Assembly (NCBI GenBank): GCA_049999765.1
Contig: JBNGIQ010009496.1
Coordinates: forward strand, 73,213 to 137,212
DNA length: 64,000 bases
Direction: 5' to 3'
From: Phaeoceros laevis
Taxonomy: Eukaryota; Anthocerotophyta; Anthocerotopsida; Notothyladales
Shown: piece by piece, positions 37,711 through 50,773 of the stretch
How the letters are laid out: every line of letters begins with the position of its first letter
Numbering within the stretch: position 1 is the stretch's first letter
Program-made: the position numbers and the translations under genes
Notes under the pieces: generated by a model
Seen by the model: the letters and a program-made list of their open reading frames with translations, nothing else
Databases searched by the model: none
Told to the model about the DNA's origin: nothing

Positions 37711-38220
37711 CTTTAAAGGAGGTTCCTTGTTAGTCCTAGGCAAGCATGAGAAGCAAACAACACTTCCCAGATACTCTGTGCTTCACACATGGTTAAAGTA
37801 GAGATACCATACGAAAGACAACTGATGAGGAGTGGGGGATATATATCCCAGTTTTGTATACTCAACCTGCTTCAGTAGAAGTTTTCGTTGTTGTTGGTTG
37901 ACTCTTATAAACATTCTTTGCAAGATGTGGTTTATGTCCGGAGTCCTTATAACCCCTAAAGGACCAGCTTGTTCTTTTGCTCGCGTTTTCCCGTTGAAGT
38001 CGCGCGGTAAAGATTACACATTAGAGATTTATGCATGAAAGTAGTAACAAGTGGGATCTTTTGGTGAACCCCTTCCCGGATTGCTCTGTGCAAGTCTATT
38101 TTTTTAATTCAACCAATGAATATATTTTCTAACTCAATTAAGTAAGTGTGTTTCCTAACTCAAATAAGTGTGTTTTTTTAGAAAACATACTGAGTTTGTC
38201 TTAACTAGGCTTATTTAAGT

Positions 38221-38343
38221 TCCAACTCAATGAATTGTGTTTTATAACTCAATTGGTATCTTGCGTCATGCCCTTGCGTTATTTAACTTTCAACTCAATG
38301 AATTGTGTTTTATAACTCAATTAGTATCTTACATCATGCCCTG
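38221..38343. repeat. Tandem duplication, 67-bp period
   Basis: CAACTCAATGAATTGTGTTT, followed by TATAACTCAATT, occurs at 38224 and again at 38291. Both copies continue into GTATCTT and CATCATGCC or CGTCATGCC. Confidence 0.85.
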
Positions 38344-38902
38344 TATATTTCATATTTATAGTATCTATTGCAAGAATTGTAAGGTCTATAAGCGGCCTCT
38401 AGAGGTCCTGGAACCTGATTTGATTTTCGAAGTAAAATCTCACATGTCAAATATGCACTTGACTCATATGTTCTAACATGGTACAGAAGCCTGCCCATGT
38501 CTTAAGACAAATGTGCAACATACCTTGTCACGTGACATGTCTTGCATGTATGTAAGCCATGCAAACACACGGGTGACATAACAAAGAGAGAGGTTTTAAC
38601 TAAGTAAATCAATAGAGTATAGTGCGTTACAAGTTTGTAATATCACAATTGTGATTGCTCTTGCTTAACCTCCAACATACCTTTGTGCAAGAACTAGCTG
38701 ATTTTCATGGTTCCATGGAACTTTTTGGGGGTGTACAATTATTTGCAGCACGCTACATATATTGGAATGGACTAGGAATGAGTATGTTGAATATGCCCAA
38801 ATTGCAGCCCAATCCACCGTATATTGAGACACTTTTTACCCATGTACTTAATATCGAATTGGATTATTTTATTCAATAACCACTTTCTTAATATTTCATT
38901 TA

Positions 38903-39075
38903 TTTTTGAATGGTCTTGCGACTCATCCACCAACACTATTGACACTACCCACGAACACTAGGAACACTATTGTCAGTAGTATTATCCAAGAGCTATCATT
39001 TGCTTTTGAATGGTCTTGCAAGTCAGGCAACTGGTAGAGGAACACTAGAGGAACACTATTGACACTACCTTTTGA
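38903..39075. repeat. Tandem duplication, about 100-bp period, with GAACACTATTGACACTACC motif
   Basis: TTTTGAATGGTCTTGC occurs at about 38904 and 39004. Each is followed by variants of AACACTATTGACACTACC, and the short motif itself is repeated several times. Confidence 0.7.
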
Positions 39076-39377
39076 TTCTACTAGATGACCATTCTTTGAA
39101 AGTCTCTATTTCATGTCATGTCAGTCTTTAGTACTCTCTTTACTACTGGCATAAGAAGGAACTTTAATAGGGAACTTTATTAAGCACTTTTGGGCCGCAG
39201 CCGCTCATATGAAAGGTTTTAATCAAGTACACTATTCTGATCTAGATTCCACGAGATAGCTTCATCAAGTACAATCGTCAGGTAGGAGTTCTCAATTGTG
39301 GTTGAAATCGATTTTCTATAGTACATTGGCTTCTCTCGTACTACACCGATTCCGTTTTGCGATAATGAGCCTATTAT

Positions 39378-42300
39378 TTATCGACCTCTCCCACGCTTGT
39401 TTGGACCAGATCCTCTGCCTCTGCTTGAAGATGGTGCTCCTCGTTTTGCTTTTGCCTTGCCACAGTTCGGTTGCTGAGCGGCATTTCGTCGAGTCACTCC
39501 AGGAATGACCGCATCCGTGTCCTCACCTTGCTCTACGGAGTCCTCGTCCAACTGTTCAATTTCGTCGTCTGCGTTCGATCCAATATTTTATGGGAAAATG
39601 AGATGTGCAAGAAAAGAGATTAAAGCGTTCGGACAAGGATTGGAAATCCAGGGGTCAGAAAGAAATTGGAAGGAGGTGGGCTGTTTACCTTCCACCAAGC
39701 CATCAAGCGGCACCGTAGAGACCTGGCCTTTTTTATTAGCCTTGAAGTCAGGCAGCATTGCACTTGATTTAATCACGCGCTCCCCTGACTTCTGGTTGAA
39801 CGCTCTGGTGAAAGTTCCCTTTACCTGAGCAGGAATACTGTCCAACATATTGTTGAAGCCCTGTTTCATCACATCACATCAGGTCCGAATTGCGTTCAAA
39901 GACAACAGCAAAGGATTAGAGAACGGTTTCTGGACCTTCATTTGTGCAATTTCCAAAATGGCATCACGATCTTCTCGAGTGAGGGAGTATTTCTCCATGA
40001 AATTAATAACATCTTCAACTCCAGCCTGACATGAGAATTTTTTTTTCTTAGCAAAAGCAAACCTTTCCTCAGTATAACCACAGTAACCCAGAGACCAGAC
40101 TCGATATTTCGACTCCGTGTTCAGCTATGCTCACCTTGTCTCTTTCTTTCAGGGGCACTACTAGTGACCGACAAAATTGTGGCATGTAGTCCAGCCTGAC
40201 AGCATTCCTGTTTAGGAGCCATAGCTTGAATCTTTCAGAAGTGCATACAATCAGAACCTGAACCTTAGATGGCATGCTAGAGACACTGTCATGCCTAGAG
40301 CGGCTACCAAGGAGCAGATGAGTGATGGGAGGAAAAATTACCTGCTGGCAGGACAATTCCCTGATACATGCAGGTGCAGCTGTATATCAGAGAGCAATCT
40401 TCCGTTCTTCCCAGCGGTAGAATTCTTGCCTAGCCATCCTGCAAACCTGTTGAAGTTCCGCTCCCCCTGCAATTATGAACCTCGCATTATTATAGGATGG
40501 GGACCACCAAATACAAACGACCTCTTAATATTCATGCTCAACCGATCCTTACAGGAAACAAAGGTTGCCTCACTCCCCGAACCAAAGAAGAGCTGCAAGC
40601 CAGTTCGTGCAAAAGGTAAGACCGAGATTCAGAAATCAAACAGGCTCAAAACTTCTGTTCGGAAACAGACACCTTACCACGTTACAGCGGATTGAACGCA
40701 AGCAAATGGCATAAGGTCCCAACGCTGATGTTGACGAACGGTACGGTTAACGATGTCTCCAAGTGACAGAGAGTCCGCAGCTTGTGCAATCAGATTCATG
40801 CGTACTTCTTCCCGGCGGTCATTGTTAGGGACGAAATTAAGGTAATTTTCCTGCAGGAGGCCGAGCATAATTTTCAAGGAGCAGGCATCCTCTAACATGG
40901 TATGGACAGACACAATACCACTCAAACAAGGACTCCCCCGTTCTATCTGCTTACCTGAATGATCAACGGAACCAAATCCGCGTCATGGAAGACAAGGTCA
41001 ATCTGTTCGTTGAGGGAGATATCTCTACTACGAGACAAAAGCCTGCAAGAGTTGAGGTGTCAGTAAGATGCCTACATAATTTCTAACTAGCGCAGCAGAA
41101 ACAGTACCCAAAGCCCGAGATTAAAGGTCACCTGCTGCAGAAGCAAAGTAGTACCTATCAGCAGCCATGAACGGAGTCATGGCAACATCCTTGGATAATG
41201 CTCCTGGCTGTTTGTGTAGCTCATTGAACTTTCCTCCATGAGACCTATACTGTAACACCACCCTACTAAAGCGTTATATTGTGGAAAACCTCAGGAACCC
41301 ACCTCGCTATAATAAGTAATCACTTCTTGTTTTCTAGACGAGTTAGTGAGATTATTCTAGCACCCTGACCTGGAGCTGGTTTAGAGCCAGCCGGATGTCG
41401 TGCTGAACGCTGTCCAGAAGCATGTCCAAAGACCTCTGAGGACACATAATATTTCAGGTATCAAACACAAAGATCTGAACCCTTGCTCCATATGGAACAA
41501 CCCGCGATACAAAAAGCAGGCAGTTGCAGGTTCATGATTAAAGGAAACATTACATCATCCACTTGGAGACACTCTGCTTTTGCAATGCTCGACAACCTCC
41601 TTAAGACCTTTAGTCAGCAGTCGAACAATTATTAGGACGACGGCAAACTGAACAAAAAAACTCAATGCTTTAATGGCCAAAAATGCTAGTTACCAACCAT
41701 CTAAACTAGTTCAGAATTTTGTCACAGAAATAAGCGCACCTCATGCTTGGCAGGCTTCTGGAAGTTGAGCTCCACACAGTGACCTACCAGTGATTGAAGT
41801 TTGCGGTCATATTTATCGTTACAGATGCATATAATTGGTATCTTGCTTTTCTGAATAGACTTTATCAAGTCTTGCACACCCCCTCTGTCACCCCCAGACA
41901 TCCCATCCACTTCGTCCATAAGAAGGACCATCTTTTTGTGTGGGGCAGACATGTCAACTGTCACACACTGATTCGTGACAAGTTCTTTGATTACATTGCT
42001 TGTTCTCCCAACCATACCATGCTTCACATCAGCATCGGCCTTTCCCCTGGCGTCACTTGCATTTACCTGCACCCACAACTCCTGCTTTCAATTCAACGCA
42101 TATGGATAAACACTATGCCTGCTTGATTACGGAAGCGTAAAAGACGCAGAGGAAACCAGCCTTATCCCAACACTCGAAGCTGAACTAGTCAGAAGTCTAC
42201 ATCGAGACAACTACAAGCTGAGACAAAAATACCAATACAGAAAGATAGTGGAGACAATCACCTCCAAAACCTGAAATCCCAGTTCTCTGCTCACAATCAA

Positions 42301-43264
42301 GGCTGTGCTTGTCTTGCCAATCCCAGGTGGTCCACTGAGCAACGCAGCTTTCCTGGGTTCCTCGTTCAACTTACCCTTGCCCTTACTGGTAGAACCAAAC
42401 TGGGGTCTACCAGAGAAGTTGCTCTCCCATCTTAACAGCCATTCGCGAAGTCGGTAAACCTTCGCACAACTTGACATATTCAGACCTATGGAAGGACTTC
42501 CTACAAAGTCAGAGTTACACGACATAAGGACCAGGAAAATCAGCTTGCATATGCAGGAATGTACCATTTGCTGGTTCCCAACCAGGTCGGTTGAAGACCG
42601 CGGTCTATGCTTTTCTGTCCACAGGTCATTTTTCGGCGGAAGCTGAACGCTCCTGCTCGGATTAGGTTTAACGTCTCTCTGAAGAATTGGCTTGTTCGTG
42701 CAGCTGACGAGACCACCTTGCACGGATCTGGCCTGAGCAGAAACCACTGAAAATCCTTTCTGAGCAGGGACCCCCTGTCTTTCTGTACTAGTGCTTGCTG
42801 CAGCCTGTTGAGAGGAGTCAAGCCGAAGCGCACCAATGGAGACATCATTACTGCTCTGTACTTCTCCAAACTCGCTTCTGTCGGCAACTAGCTTTGGTCT
42901 CTTCGAAGCTGGGTTCTGCACAAGCCAATTGATACCGGAAATATCATCAGAAATCCAAGCTCAAATTTACAGCTCACTAGCTGTCGCGGTCTGGAAAAGT
43001 GAATGCGTCAATACATCAACAACACTCAATTAAAATCGTTCAACGCACCGAACATGCCTGGTCACTTTCTCCATTGGAAGAATCACCTATCAGAGCCCTT
43101 TTGGGAGGAGAGCTCCTTTCAAAGAATGGGGACTTCTTAGCATACTGTGCGCGCGGGATGCTGCCCGTAATCTCACCCTGGCTAACTTCTGGCTTTTCCA
43201 CAACCAGCAGACCACTGGGTGCCGACTGCACTACTCTCTTCCCAAAAAATTTGCGGATATCCAT
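39378..43264 (-). CDS. RFC1: Replication factor C large subunit (RFC1)
   Basis: Large subunit of the PCNA clamp loader. About 15 exons, predicted about 730-760 residues. The N-terminus MDIRKFFGKR matches the conserved RFC1 start. Exon 1 (43066-43264) splices in phase to exon 2 (to 42915), which leads into LWTEKHRPRSSTDLVGNQQM. The AAA+ domain has Walker A (SGPPGIGKTS, about 42300) and Walker B with the RFC1-type LLMDEVDGMSGG (about 41925). SVQHDIRLALNQLQ follows, then the RFC1 C-terminal domain (QENYLNFVPNNDRREEVRMN; GERNFNRFAGWLGKNST) and a basic Ser/Arg/Gly tail. There is no room for the BRCT domain normally found between the N-terminal motif and the AAA+ domain. Exon limits at 40480-40686 are unresolved. 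Confidence 0.93.
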
Positions 43265-43610
43265 CGCACTGACGCACAGTCAGACTCTAGGATTGTTGCC
43301 AGACAGTTTCAGGAACGGTTTGCCACTGGTTTGTGTCGCTGCGTCCGGTGGAATGACATTCCCTGCCAGCCACGTTGGATTGCACTGCCTCTCTGAGGCA
43401 ACTCCAGCTAGCAGAGATGCAGATTTCAGACGCCGCACCGTCGAACGCCAAGCACTGTACTATGCATTTTTGGCGGGAAGTTTTGGCAGGTATTGGAAGA
43501 ATCGAATGCCAGGATTTCATTTCCACGAAATGCATACTGGTCCGATAAAGTATATATATAACGTCGGAAGTACTGTACAGAAACTCCGAAGCTCCTACTG
43601 ATGTCTCAAC
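43265..43610. promoter_or_regulatory. Divergent promoter region of RFC1 and the PPR gene
   Basis: 346 bp separate the two start codons. A TATA-like AAGTATATATATAACG lies at about 43548-43563 in plus orientation, about 50 bp before the PPR start codon. Use as a shared promoter is inferred from spacing. Confidence 0.45.
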
Positions 43611-45270
43611 ATGGCACATGCTACAATCGCGATGACCCTGGGATGCGGGTGCCTCTTGCATGAGGCGGTCAGTCGGTCCTTGTTTGGAAGCACGCATGGC
43701 GAAAGGCAGGGACTTGGACGAGTCGAAGTGCGACCTTGTAGAACGCCTAGTTTGCCGGAGCTGATCACCAGCATTTCGTTTGCAAGGTCTGAAGTTTCAT
43801 ACTCACCGTTGTACCTGCGGCAGAAGACGCCCTCCCACGTATGCTTCGCCGGCGGAAAGCGCCCGAGGAAGCCCCGTGTGTGGAAGACCAAGGTCCGGCG
43901 GGGATCGTTTGCGAAGGGGAACAAGCTCGTGGAGATGGTAAGGGAGAACCTACCTAGGGCTGTTTGATTGGGAATTGGTTAATATCAGCTCTCTCATGGG
44001 TTGCGGTCGTATGTGCAGGTTTTGTCTTTATCCGATGTGAAGGAGGAGGTTTACAGCGCGCTAGACTCATGGGTTGCCTGGGAGCTTGAATTCCCTCTGG
44101 TAGCAGTCAAGAAAGCGCTTAAAACTTTGCATGAGATGAAGGAGTACAAGAAAATAATTCAGGTGGGAGCTGACCACGTTCCTGTTATTCTGCTGGAATA
44201 TGCACAGTTCCATAATACCTGTGTTCGAAACTGAAACGGAATTAACTCTGAAGGTATCCAAGTGGATGCTCAGCAAAGGCCAAGGCAAAACTATGGGAAC
44301 CTATGAGCTTCTAATAGAAGCCTTCTCTAAAGAGGAAAGGGTTGAAGAAGCGGAGGCTCTTTGGCAAAAAATATTTGCACAACATCTAGAGTGCGTACCT
44401 CGTATCATGTTTGGACGCATTTTTCACATGTATGAGGCACACGGGCTTGATGAGAAGGCTATTGAGGTACTCCCGGTCTTTCTTTCTGTATCCCGATGTA
44501 GCCTTTGGGTCGGGTCCTTCGGCCACCTGCACCTGTTGTACTGTGCTTCCTCACACTAAGCAGGCTTAGTGGATGAAAGCTGGTGTTGTGACTCAAAGTG
44601 AATGTGGTCAATCTCGTAATGGAAGGGTGCGTCCATCTTACATCATACTTGGCTCGTCTTACAGCTATTCTTCGACATGGAGGACCTTGGTGTGAAACCA
44701 GATAGGCGCTCAGTTGAACTTGTGGCGAGCATCTATGGGAAGAAGGGGGACCATGAGAAGGAGGAACAGATTCTGCAGAAGTATCCTCGGCCAACCTTTG
44801 AGTGGCGTCGATATAGAGGAAAATGGATCAGGGTCCCTGTTAAGACTTCAGCGGATGGTGAGTAACTGCACTCTTTATGTACTTGGAGATTATTTGATTT
44901 GAAAGTTTATGCGCCGCCTTTTCCCTCGGTTGCATGGTGGTCGTATCATTAAAGAGTCTAATTTTTAGTGTTTTGTGGTGCAGAGGACCAAACGAATGAG
45001 ATCAATACTGAGTATCAATTAGGTGATGAAACTAATGGTAGAGACCTCTTAAGTACAGATGCAGGTTTTGAAGAAGATGCAGGTTCTGAAGAAGAAGATT
45101 CAGACGAAGAGGTCATGGGGCACGAACAGCAAAAAAATGCTGAAATTATGTCTGACGCACAAAGGAGTCATGGTGGAAACGACGACAACTGGTCAGGCAG
45201 AAGAAATCAAAAAGCCATGCATTCCCCTGTTGGAGATAACAGAATGGCAGAATTGCCCGTGATAGTTTAG
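43611..45270 (+). CDS. Pentatricopeptide repeat protein, At4g18975/At4g21190 (EMB1417)-like
   Basis: Five exons: 43611 to about 43938, then about 44019-44162, 44253-44466, 44664-44859 and 44984-45270. After a plastid-type N-terminus comes [18 protein letters not shown] and [20 protein letters not shown], then [20 protein letters not shown]. The PPR helices follow ([40 protein letters not shown]) and the family closing motif [18 protein letters not shown]. This matches the short P-type PPR family represented by EMB1417, an organellar RNA-binding protein needed for embryo development. The last exon adds about 95 residues of acidic low-complexity sequence ([17 protein letters not shown]). RNA target unknown. 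Confidence 0.88.
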
Positions 45271-45492
45271 TGCAGTTAATTGTTCCTTGTCATCTGGGTT
45301 ATAGCAGTGTGAATATAGCAATTTGCAGAAAACAGCTGCTTGCAGGATAGCATGATCCGAGGATATTGAGATCAAGCTAGTCACAGATTGGTGAAGCTCC
45401 TTCAGCCTCACTAGCTGTGAGGCTTACATCAATCTTTGGTAATGTTCCTCAGTGCTGCAAGTACCTGGTCTAGAGTGCAACATGACCCAATT

Positions 45493-45805
45493 AGTTTAGA
45501 AGAGTGCTGGGGTTGCATTTCGACATCTCCTGTCCAGCAGGTATCGCACTGTATTCAGCACAGCAGGTGCAGTGATGATTACGGGATGCAGCAGCACAAG
45601 TGGGCGCTTCAAGTGGTCCGCAGCTGGATATGCTGGGATTCTTGTCCTGTTGGGTAAGCCCACACTGCTAGTTCTTGTAGCTTCTTGTATTCAGATATGG
45701 TGGGTTTCCAGGACCCCAAGAACTGATAGAGACCCCTTGCATTGCAGATCACGTGGTTGCCTTCTTCTCAAGGTCAGCATCCAACGGCACTACGCTGGTA
45801 GATGA
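45493..45805 (+). CDS. Possible small gene or gene fragment (2-3 exons), unidentified
   Basis: Two introns with good GT-AG borders (CAG/gtatcg to cacagcag/GT; TTGG/gtaagc to ttgcag/ATCACG) join in one frame. The product reads HFDISCPAGAVMITGCSSTS, GRFKWSAAGYAGILVLLDHV and VAFFSRSASNGTTLVDETMR, then a stop near 45803. The start is not found; an acceptor-like TTTAG precedes the first exon at about 45498. The short hydrophobic stretch AGYAGILVLL suggests a membrane or amphipathic segment. It could be a real short gene, the 3' end of a transcript, or chance. Confidence 0.35.
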
Positions 45806-46291
45806 AACCATGCGTAACATCTCAGGACATGCCTCCAGGTGACCCATTAGCCAAGTGTCTGAACCTGTATCCAATAACACCATGTGCTGCATAAACGTAC
45901 TGTAGTCACTCTCTGCTAAACGCCATCAAATCACCAATAGTGTAACTAACTTGTCTTGTGAAAGGTGACGTCGCGTTCTGGTACTGCCGGTACCAGAACG
46001 CATGTGTTGCTGAAAGTAGGCAAGGCCCGGTCGCTATTAGACTATATGTGTTTCAAACGCGGGTGCGGCCGTGCGGATAACCTACCTCGCAAGAACCATT
46101 AACGCTCGCTAACCAAAGGCTCCCAAGGGTGTCTGTTGCACTAATATGAGGTCTCTGTTGCACTAATATGATGTCCCTGCACGGGATAGGAATATATTCT
46201 ATAGGCGACCGCGTTGGTTTGGCCATTTGAATAAAAATCTATGATTCGGGGGTTTGACAACTTTACCTCCTCGATTTCAAAAAGTGAGATG

Positions 46292-48754
46292 CTAGTCAGA
46301 TGGGGGCTCGGTGCCGTCGTGCAGAGCGCAACATACAGTTGCCTTCTGATGCCCGTTATAAACCTGAATGGTCTCCCCAGATGACAGATCCCAAAGCCTG
46401 GCGGTCTCATCAGAAGAAGCTGCAAAACTCAACGGCTGCATAAGCCGAGCTCCATAGCGTCGCTGCATCAGCTAACTTAAGTTCATGAAGAGAGTTGGAA
46501 ACCTGAAACGAGGTATGCACCATCGACTGAAAAAACGCAATCCCAGACCCAACGCTGATGCCCTGAAATGCACAGTATTCCACAGATGCATTTGAAACTG
46601 TAACTCTTCAACTTGTCACATCCAGTATAAGCCAAAAAAGTTATGTTACCTGTCAAAGTCCGTTCCAGGTTGAAGTTGCTGGCATTCCATATCTTCACAG
46701 TCTTGTCAGACGATGTTGTCGCCAAATAGCTGCAAATATGGCATTTATCACTGATGGATTCACCGTGATGAGCGTGCTAGCACTAGATTGAAGACCACGA
46801 AAGTATAAAAGCATGTGCTGGTGCCAAAGGCAAACACCGATATGGCTCGCAGTACTCAGGAGACAGTAGACATTTGAGGATGTATGCTCTATGAGCTTCA
46901 AGCCTGTGTAGAGGCTCAAAGTTGGTGGTGGACTGTAAGAACGCACACGTCACGGTTAGGAAGTAATACATTTGAACTCCACAGAACCATATCAACTGCT
47001 GCCATGAACACTTGTGCCTGTTGCAGATTCCATTGACAGTCTGAGACAACCAACCTGGTTGTTCGGTAACCTCCATATGAAACATGTTCCGTTGTCATTT
47101 GCAGCAACAACTAGACTACCATCCCACATTACAGTCAAAGACCGAATAGCTGTATCTACCTCCGGAACCTGCAGCAACACACTTCAGTTACCACTGCACT
47201 TCATGTCAAACCATCGACAAGCTGGTAAATGAGGCAGCAAGGCCAAGCAGCTATTGAAACGGGAATTCAACAGTCCTTGAAGGCAGCCGCACTACTTGTA
47301 GTTTCTGAACTTGAAGTGCAATAGAGAATAGGCTTGTCAAACCACTCAGTAACAAAAGCGCAAACCAGTTCGCAGCTGCAAATGTTGCTCTTAAGATCCC
47401 AAACCCGGATGTTGCCATTTTGGTCACCTGATATCAACTCCTTCTGCCGTTCCCACAATGCACGACTGCATAAGAACAACTTAAAAATATGACTTGGCTC
47501 ATACATCAGAAATGAACGGTCAGGTGCAGAACCTGGTTAGGGTGGAGGACAACACTGTTCACCGGTGCACTACTTTCATACTCACGCTGACAGGTTCCAG
47601 CTCTAGAAACAACAATCAACAAGGTGCCAAGTCACTTTGGTAGACCTAATTAAGATTATCTACCTCCAACTGCCACAGAACCAGTGAAGCATAGATCTGT
47701 GAGCTTTGAACACCTGAGGTCCCAAATTTTTACACTGCCATCTTCTGAGCCTGAGTACATCCATTTCCCATCGCACTGGAATCCTACAGCAGTCACATTG
47801 CTGGTGTGCCCGTTGAAGTTTCTGACCTGGAGAAGAAGAGAATTGAACCTCAACCCTTGAAAAAGCAGTTTCAAATGGCACTGGAGGCGTCGCAGTGCCA
47901 CAACTGGCCTAAGAAGTTACTCATGCTGAATGTTTGGAGCCCATACAGGTTGGCTGTTATTGGAGTCCACTTCAAACAGACGTATCTGCGGGTTACCGGC
48001 TGCTGCTAGGTACTGCTTGTCTGGCGTAATTTCAAGCTTGTTCACTTGCTGATGTGCCAAAGACACCACCAAACCACAGTGTCAATTTCCATTTGACCCT
48101 GACGACCGCAATTGAAGCGTTATGTCAGTGCAAGAAACAGGAAACAATCTTAACAACGACAATGAGTTCAACGCGAGTGAACACCAGGCGCAAGAAGCAA
48201 AATCCAAAGCTCAGGGCGCCTAAATGGCTATCTCAATCAAAGCCCCTCCGGACACAGAGGAAATTGCCTCTTCTATCACAGATCAGACTGCGCATAGTGC
48301 CAGTGACAGATCTTAGCGCAAACTTTTAAGGTTGCTTTCCGGCTCAATTTGGTTCCGAAGGCAATAAGAGCGTCCAGCAACAATAATGCAACCTTCTCCC
48401 GCACCAATTGCCATGAAGAAGTGATGGTTGGCCTGAAAAACAAGCCAATTACAAGCAACAGTAGCAGCTCTTGAGGAGCTGCATCGTTCTAGAGCTGCTT
48501 CCGAGCCACACGCAAGCCGCATTTGCACCAATTTCGTACAATTGAAGCTCAGTCTGGTTGCTGCAGGGCCAATCTAGGAGTTAAGAAGAAGCGACGGAGA
48601 GACTGGACTTCCAGCTGGAGCTGGGGAGGCAGAGCCGTGCACTGACCGAGTCCGCGTAGTTGAGAGTGCGGTAGCAGGCGCCGCTGTTGGCCTCCCAGAA
48701 GCGGATGGTATGGTCATATCCGGCGGTCGCTAGCACGACAGAGTGGTATGGCAT
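46292..48754 (-). CDS. LST8: LST8 / mLST8-like WD40 protein (TOR complex)
   Basis: Regulatory WD40 beta-propeller that binds the TOR kinase. Ten exons join in frame, starting with [20 protein letters not shown] at 48754 and ending [13 protein letters not shown] at 46292. Seven WD repeats are recognisable, including [39 protein letters not shown] then [66 protein letters not shown] and [20 protein letters not shown]. The order and motifs follow plant LST8 throughout, with an expected length near 305-310 residues. Intron 1 is the longest (about 48055-48645); no further exon is needed there. Confidence 0.95.
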
Positions 48755-49328
48755 GGCTCGGCACTGATGCTGAAGAGGATCGCGAGGAAAGGGGAGCGCG
48801 ACCGTGAGAGGAAGAGAGCGAGGACGGGAGCCCGCGGGCAAGGCCAATCCCCATGCACAGTAGGGGCAATGGCCAGGCGCGCATGGGGGGGGCGATCGCG
48901 GATGGGAGACATCGGCTGCCGGGAGAAGGAAGAAAGGAAGGGTGCAACGTCGGGCATCGAGCTAGGCGCAGAGGGAGGCAGTGGCCGGCCAGCTGCCCGG
49001 ACGTGAGCACCCGGGCCGCAACTGTTGACGGGCTCAAGGCTATTTTCTTTGGTAAGACTAAGGTGGAGTCGGCGTCCCATATTTTGGCCGTCTTCTTCGT
49101 TTTGGACCTCTTTTAGGGGAAGCTCTTTGGATCTCAAGCAAGAGGTCCTAGTCAACAATGACTCAACATGTAAATACATGATGACAAATTGATGTAACTT
49201 AGCAGTGAACGGAGGGAGGGTACATTTATCGTGCTTGGGGTTGGGAATAGCAAAAGCTGCACATTTCTCCAATGCAATACTACCAATCACATATACAAAT
49301 GAATGACAAAAGAGCGGAAGGTTTAGGA

Positions 49329-49481
49329 AACCATCACTAGGATGACCGTGGACTGCTTGTAAGAAAAAATCTATTCAATTGTTTCACATTTGACCACGTT
49401 AATCTAGAAAACCACCAATAGGATGACCACGGATTGTTTGTAAGAAAAAATCTATTCAATTGTTTCACATTTGACCATGTG
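49329..49481. repeat. Tandem duplication, 81-bp period
   Basis: AGGATGACCGTGGACTGC followed by TTGTAAGAAAAAATCTATTC (from 49339) recurs from 49420 as AGGATGACCACGGATTG with the same continuation. Both end in GTTTCACATTTGACCA. Confidence 0.88.
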
Positions 49482-50773
49482 ATTGACGCAATCATACTAC
49501 TCATCTAGGTCTACTTGGTTTAAAAAAAACTTGTTCTGAGCTTCTGATTTCATGTTATACACTGTTAGACCAATGCTTCCATGTTATCCACTGTTACACC
49601 AATGCTTCGACGCAATGCTATTTGGAGTTTGAGGATGTAGAGGACATATTGGGTGATTAAGGGTAGTATGAAGGTTGATGGGTTGATGCGCGTTCATAAC
49701 ATTTATTACTAAGAAGTGGAATACGTTCCAAAAGCCTTGGTACTAAAACTAAGTTTCCTTAGGAATTGGTTGCACTAAATGAAATTATTACAATATCCGT
49801 GTGAAGAATGGATCATGGTTACAGTATTTTAAAAATTGGTTTCACTAAGTAAAATATCCAAAATATTGATTTTGTGTATGTGTGTGTAATTCCAAGAGGT
49901 TGCCACACAGGATCCCTTTGCCATTGAGGTTATTTATTGTATATTTTAATTCATTCATTCATTTCATCTTGCTTCAAGCAAGATTAACCAATTTAGTTTA
50001 ATGGTTAATCAATCGTATGTAGGTTTATTTATAGACTGAATGAAAACTTTAGTGAGTGCTAGACCACAAGTTTTATGCTTCTAAAAAAAATGGCATCTCA
50101 TTGGAAACCGAAAATGTAGTTGAAACTTGAAAGTTGAGAATGTGGAGTGTTTATTGCATAGAAAATCCAATTAATATAAATATATTTGTAAAAACTTTTA
50201 TAAAATACTTATCATAGTTCTACACAACTCGATATCTACATTAGGGACATGTTATCTTGCCCATATTCAGCCATTTTTATGAAAATTGTGGCCATAAGAT
50301 AACTTGCCTTGCGTGCCCTCAGTGAATTCGCCCAAACAAATAGGACATTTTTCTAAGGAAGCTTTCTACTCAAAACTTGGTAGATTCTAGTCATGTTGAT
50401 GTTACATCACGCTAGTATGCTCTGTTTTGAGTTCTTCAATCTGCTCATGATGTCATTTTGCAGCTTCTTCAATTGGAAGTTCTAGACCGCTCTCTTGAAT
50501 GTTGGACAAAAAACCATGTAAGTATATGATGAACTCAACTCATGCTCAGCTGACAGAAAGTGACTAAGGCTTTAATGAGGATTTGGAGTGCTATATGCAC
50601 TTATACGTCTTTTTTTCCTTGATTCAGAAGCTTGAATTCCATTATCTGGCCGACGCATTGCAACATGATGATTGATATGCTATCGTGGAGAAATATCACC
50701 GGGGACAGAACTTGAGCTTGCAGCCATCCTCAAGTGCTGTAAGTGTAATAATCCTCTCAATACAGTAAATCCT

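Larger units (their letters stand above)
37711..39377. other. AT-rich intergenic region with short tandem duplications
   Basis: No gene is seen. Besides the duplications at 38221-38343 and 38903-39075, the sequence contains only small unsupported ORFs. Confidence 0.45.

Noticed and set aside
48743-49290. Overlapping ORFs on both strands near the LST8 start
   Set aside because: They arise from a GC-rich 5' region and do not agree with the conserved LST8 N-terminus at 48754.
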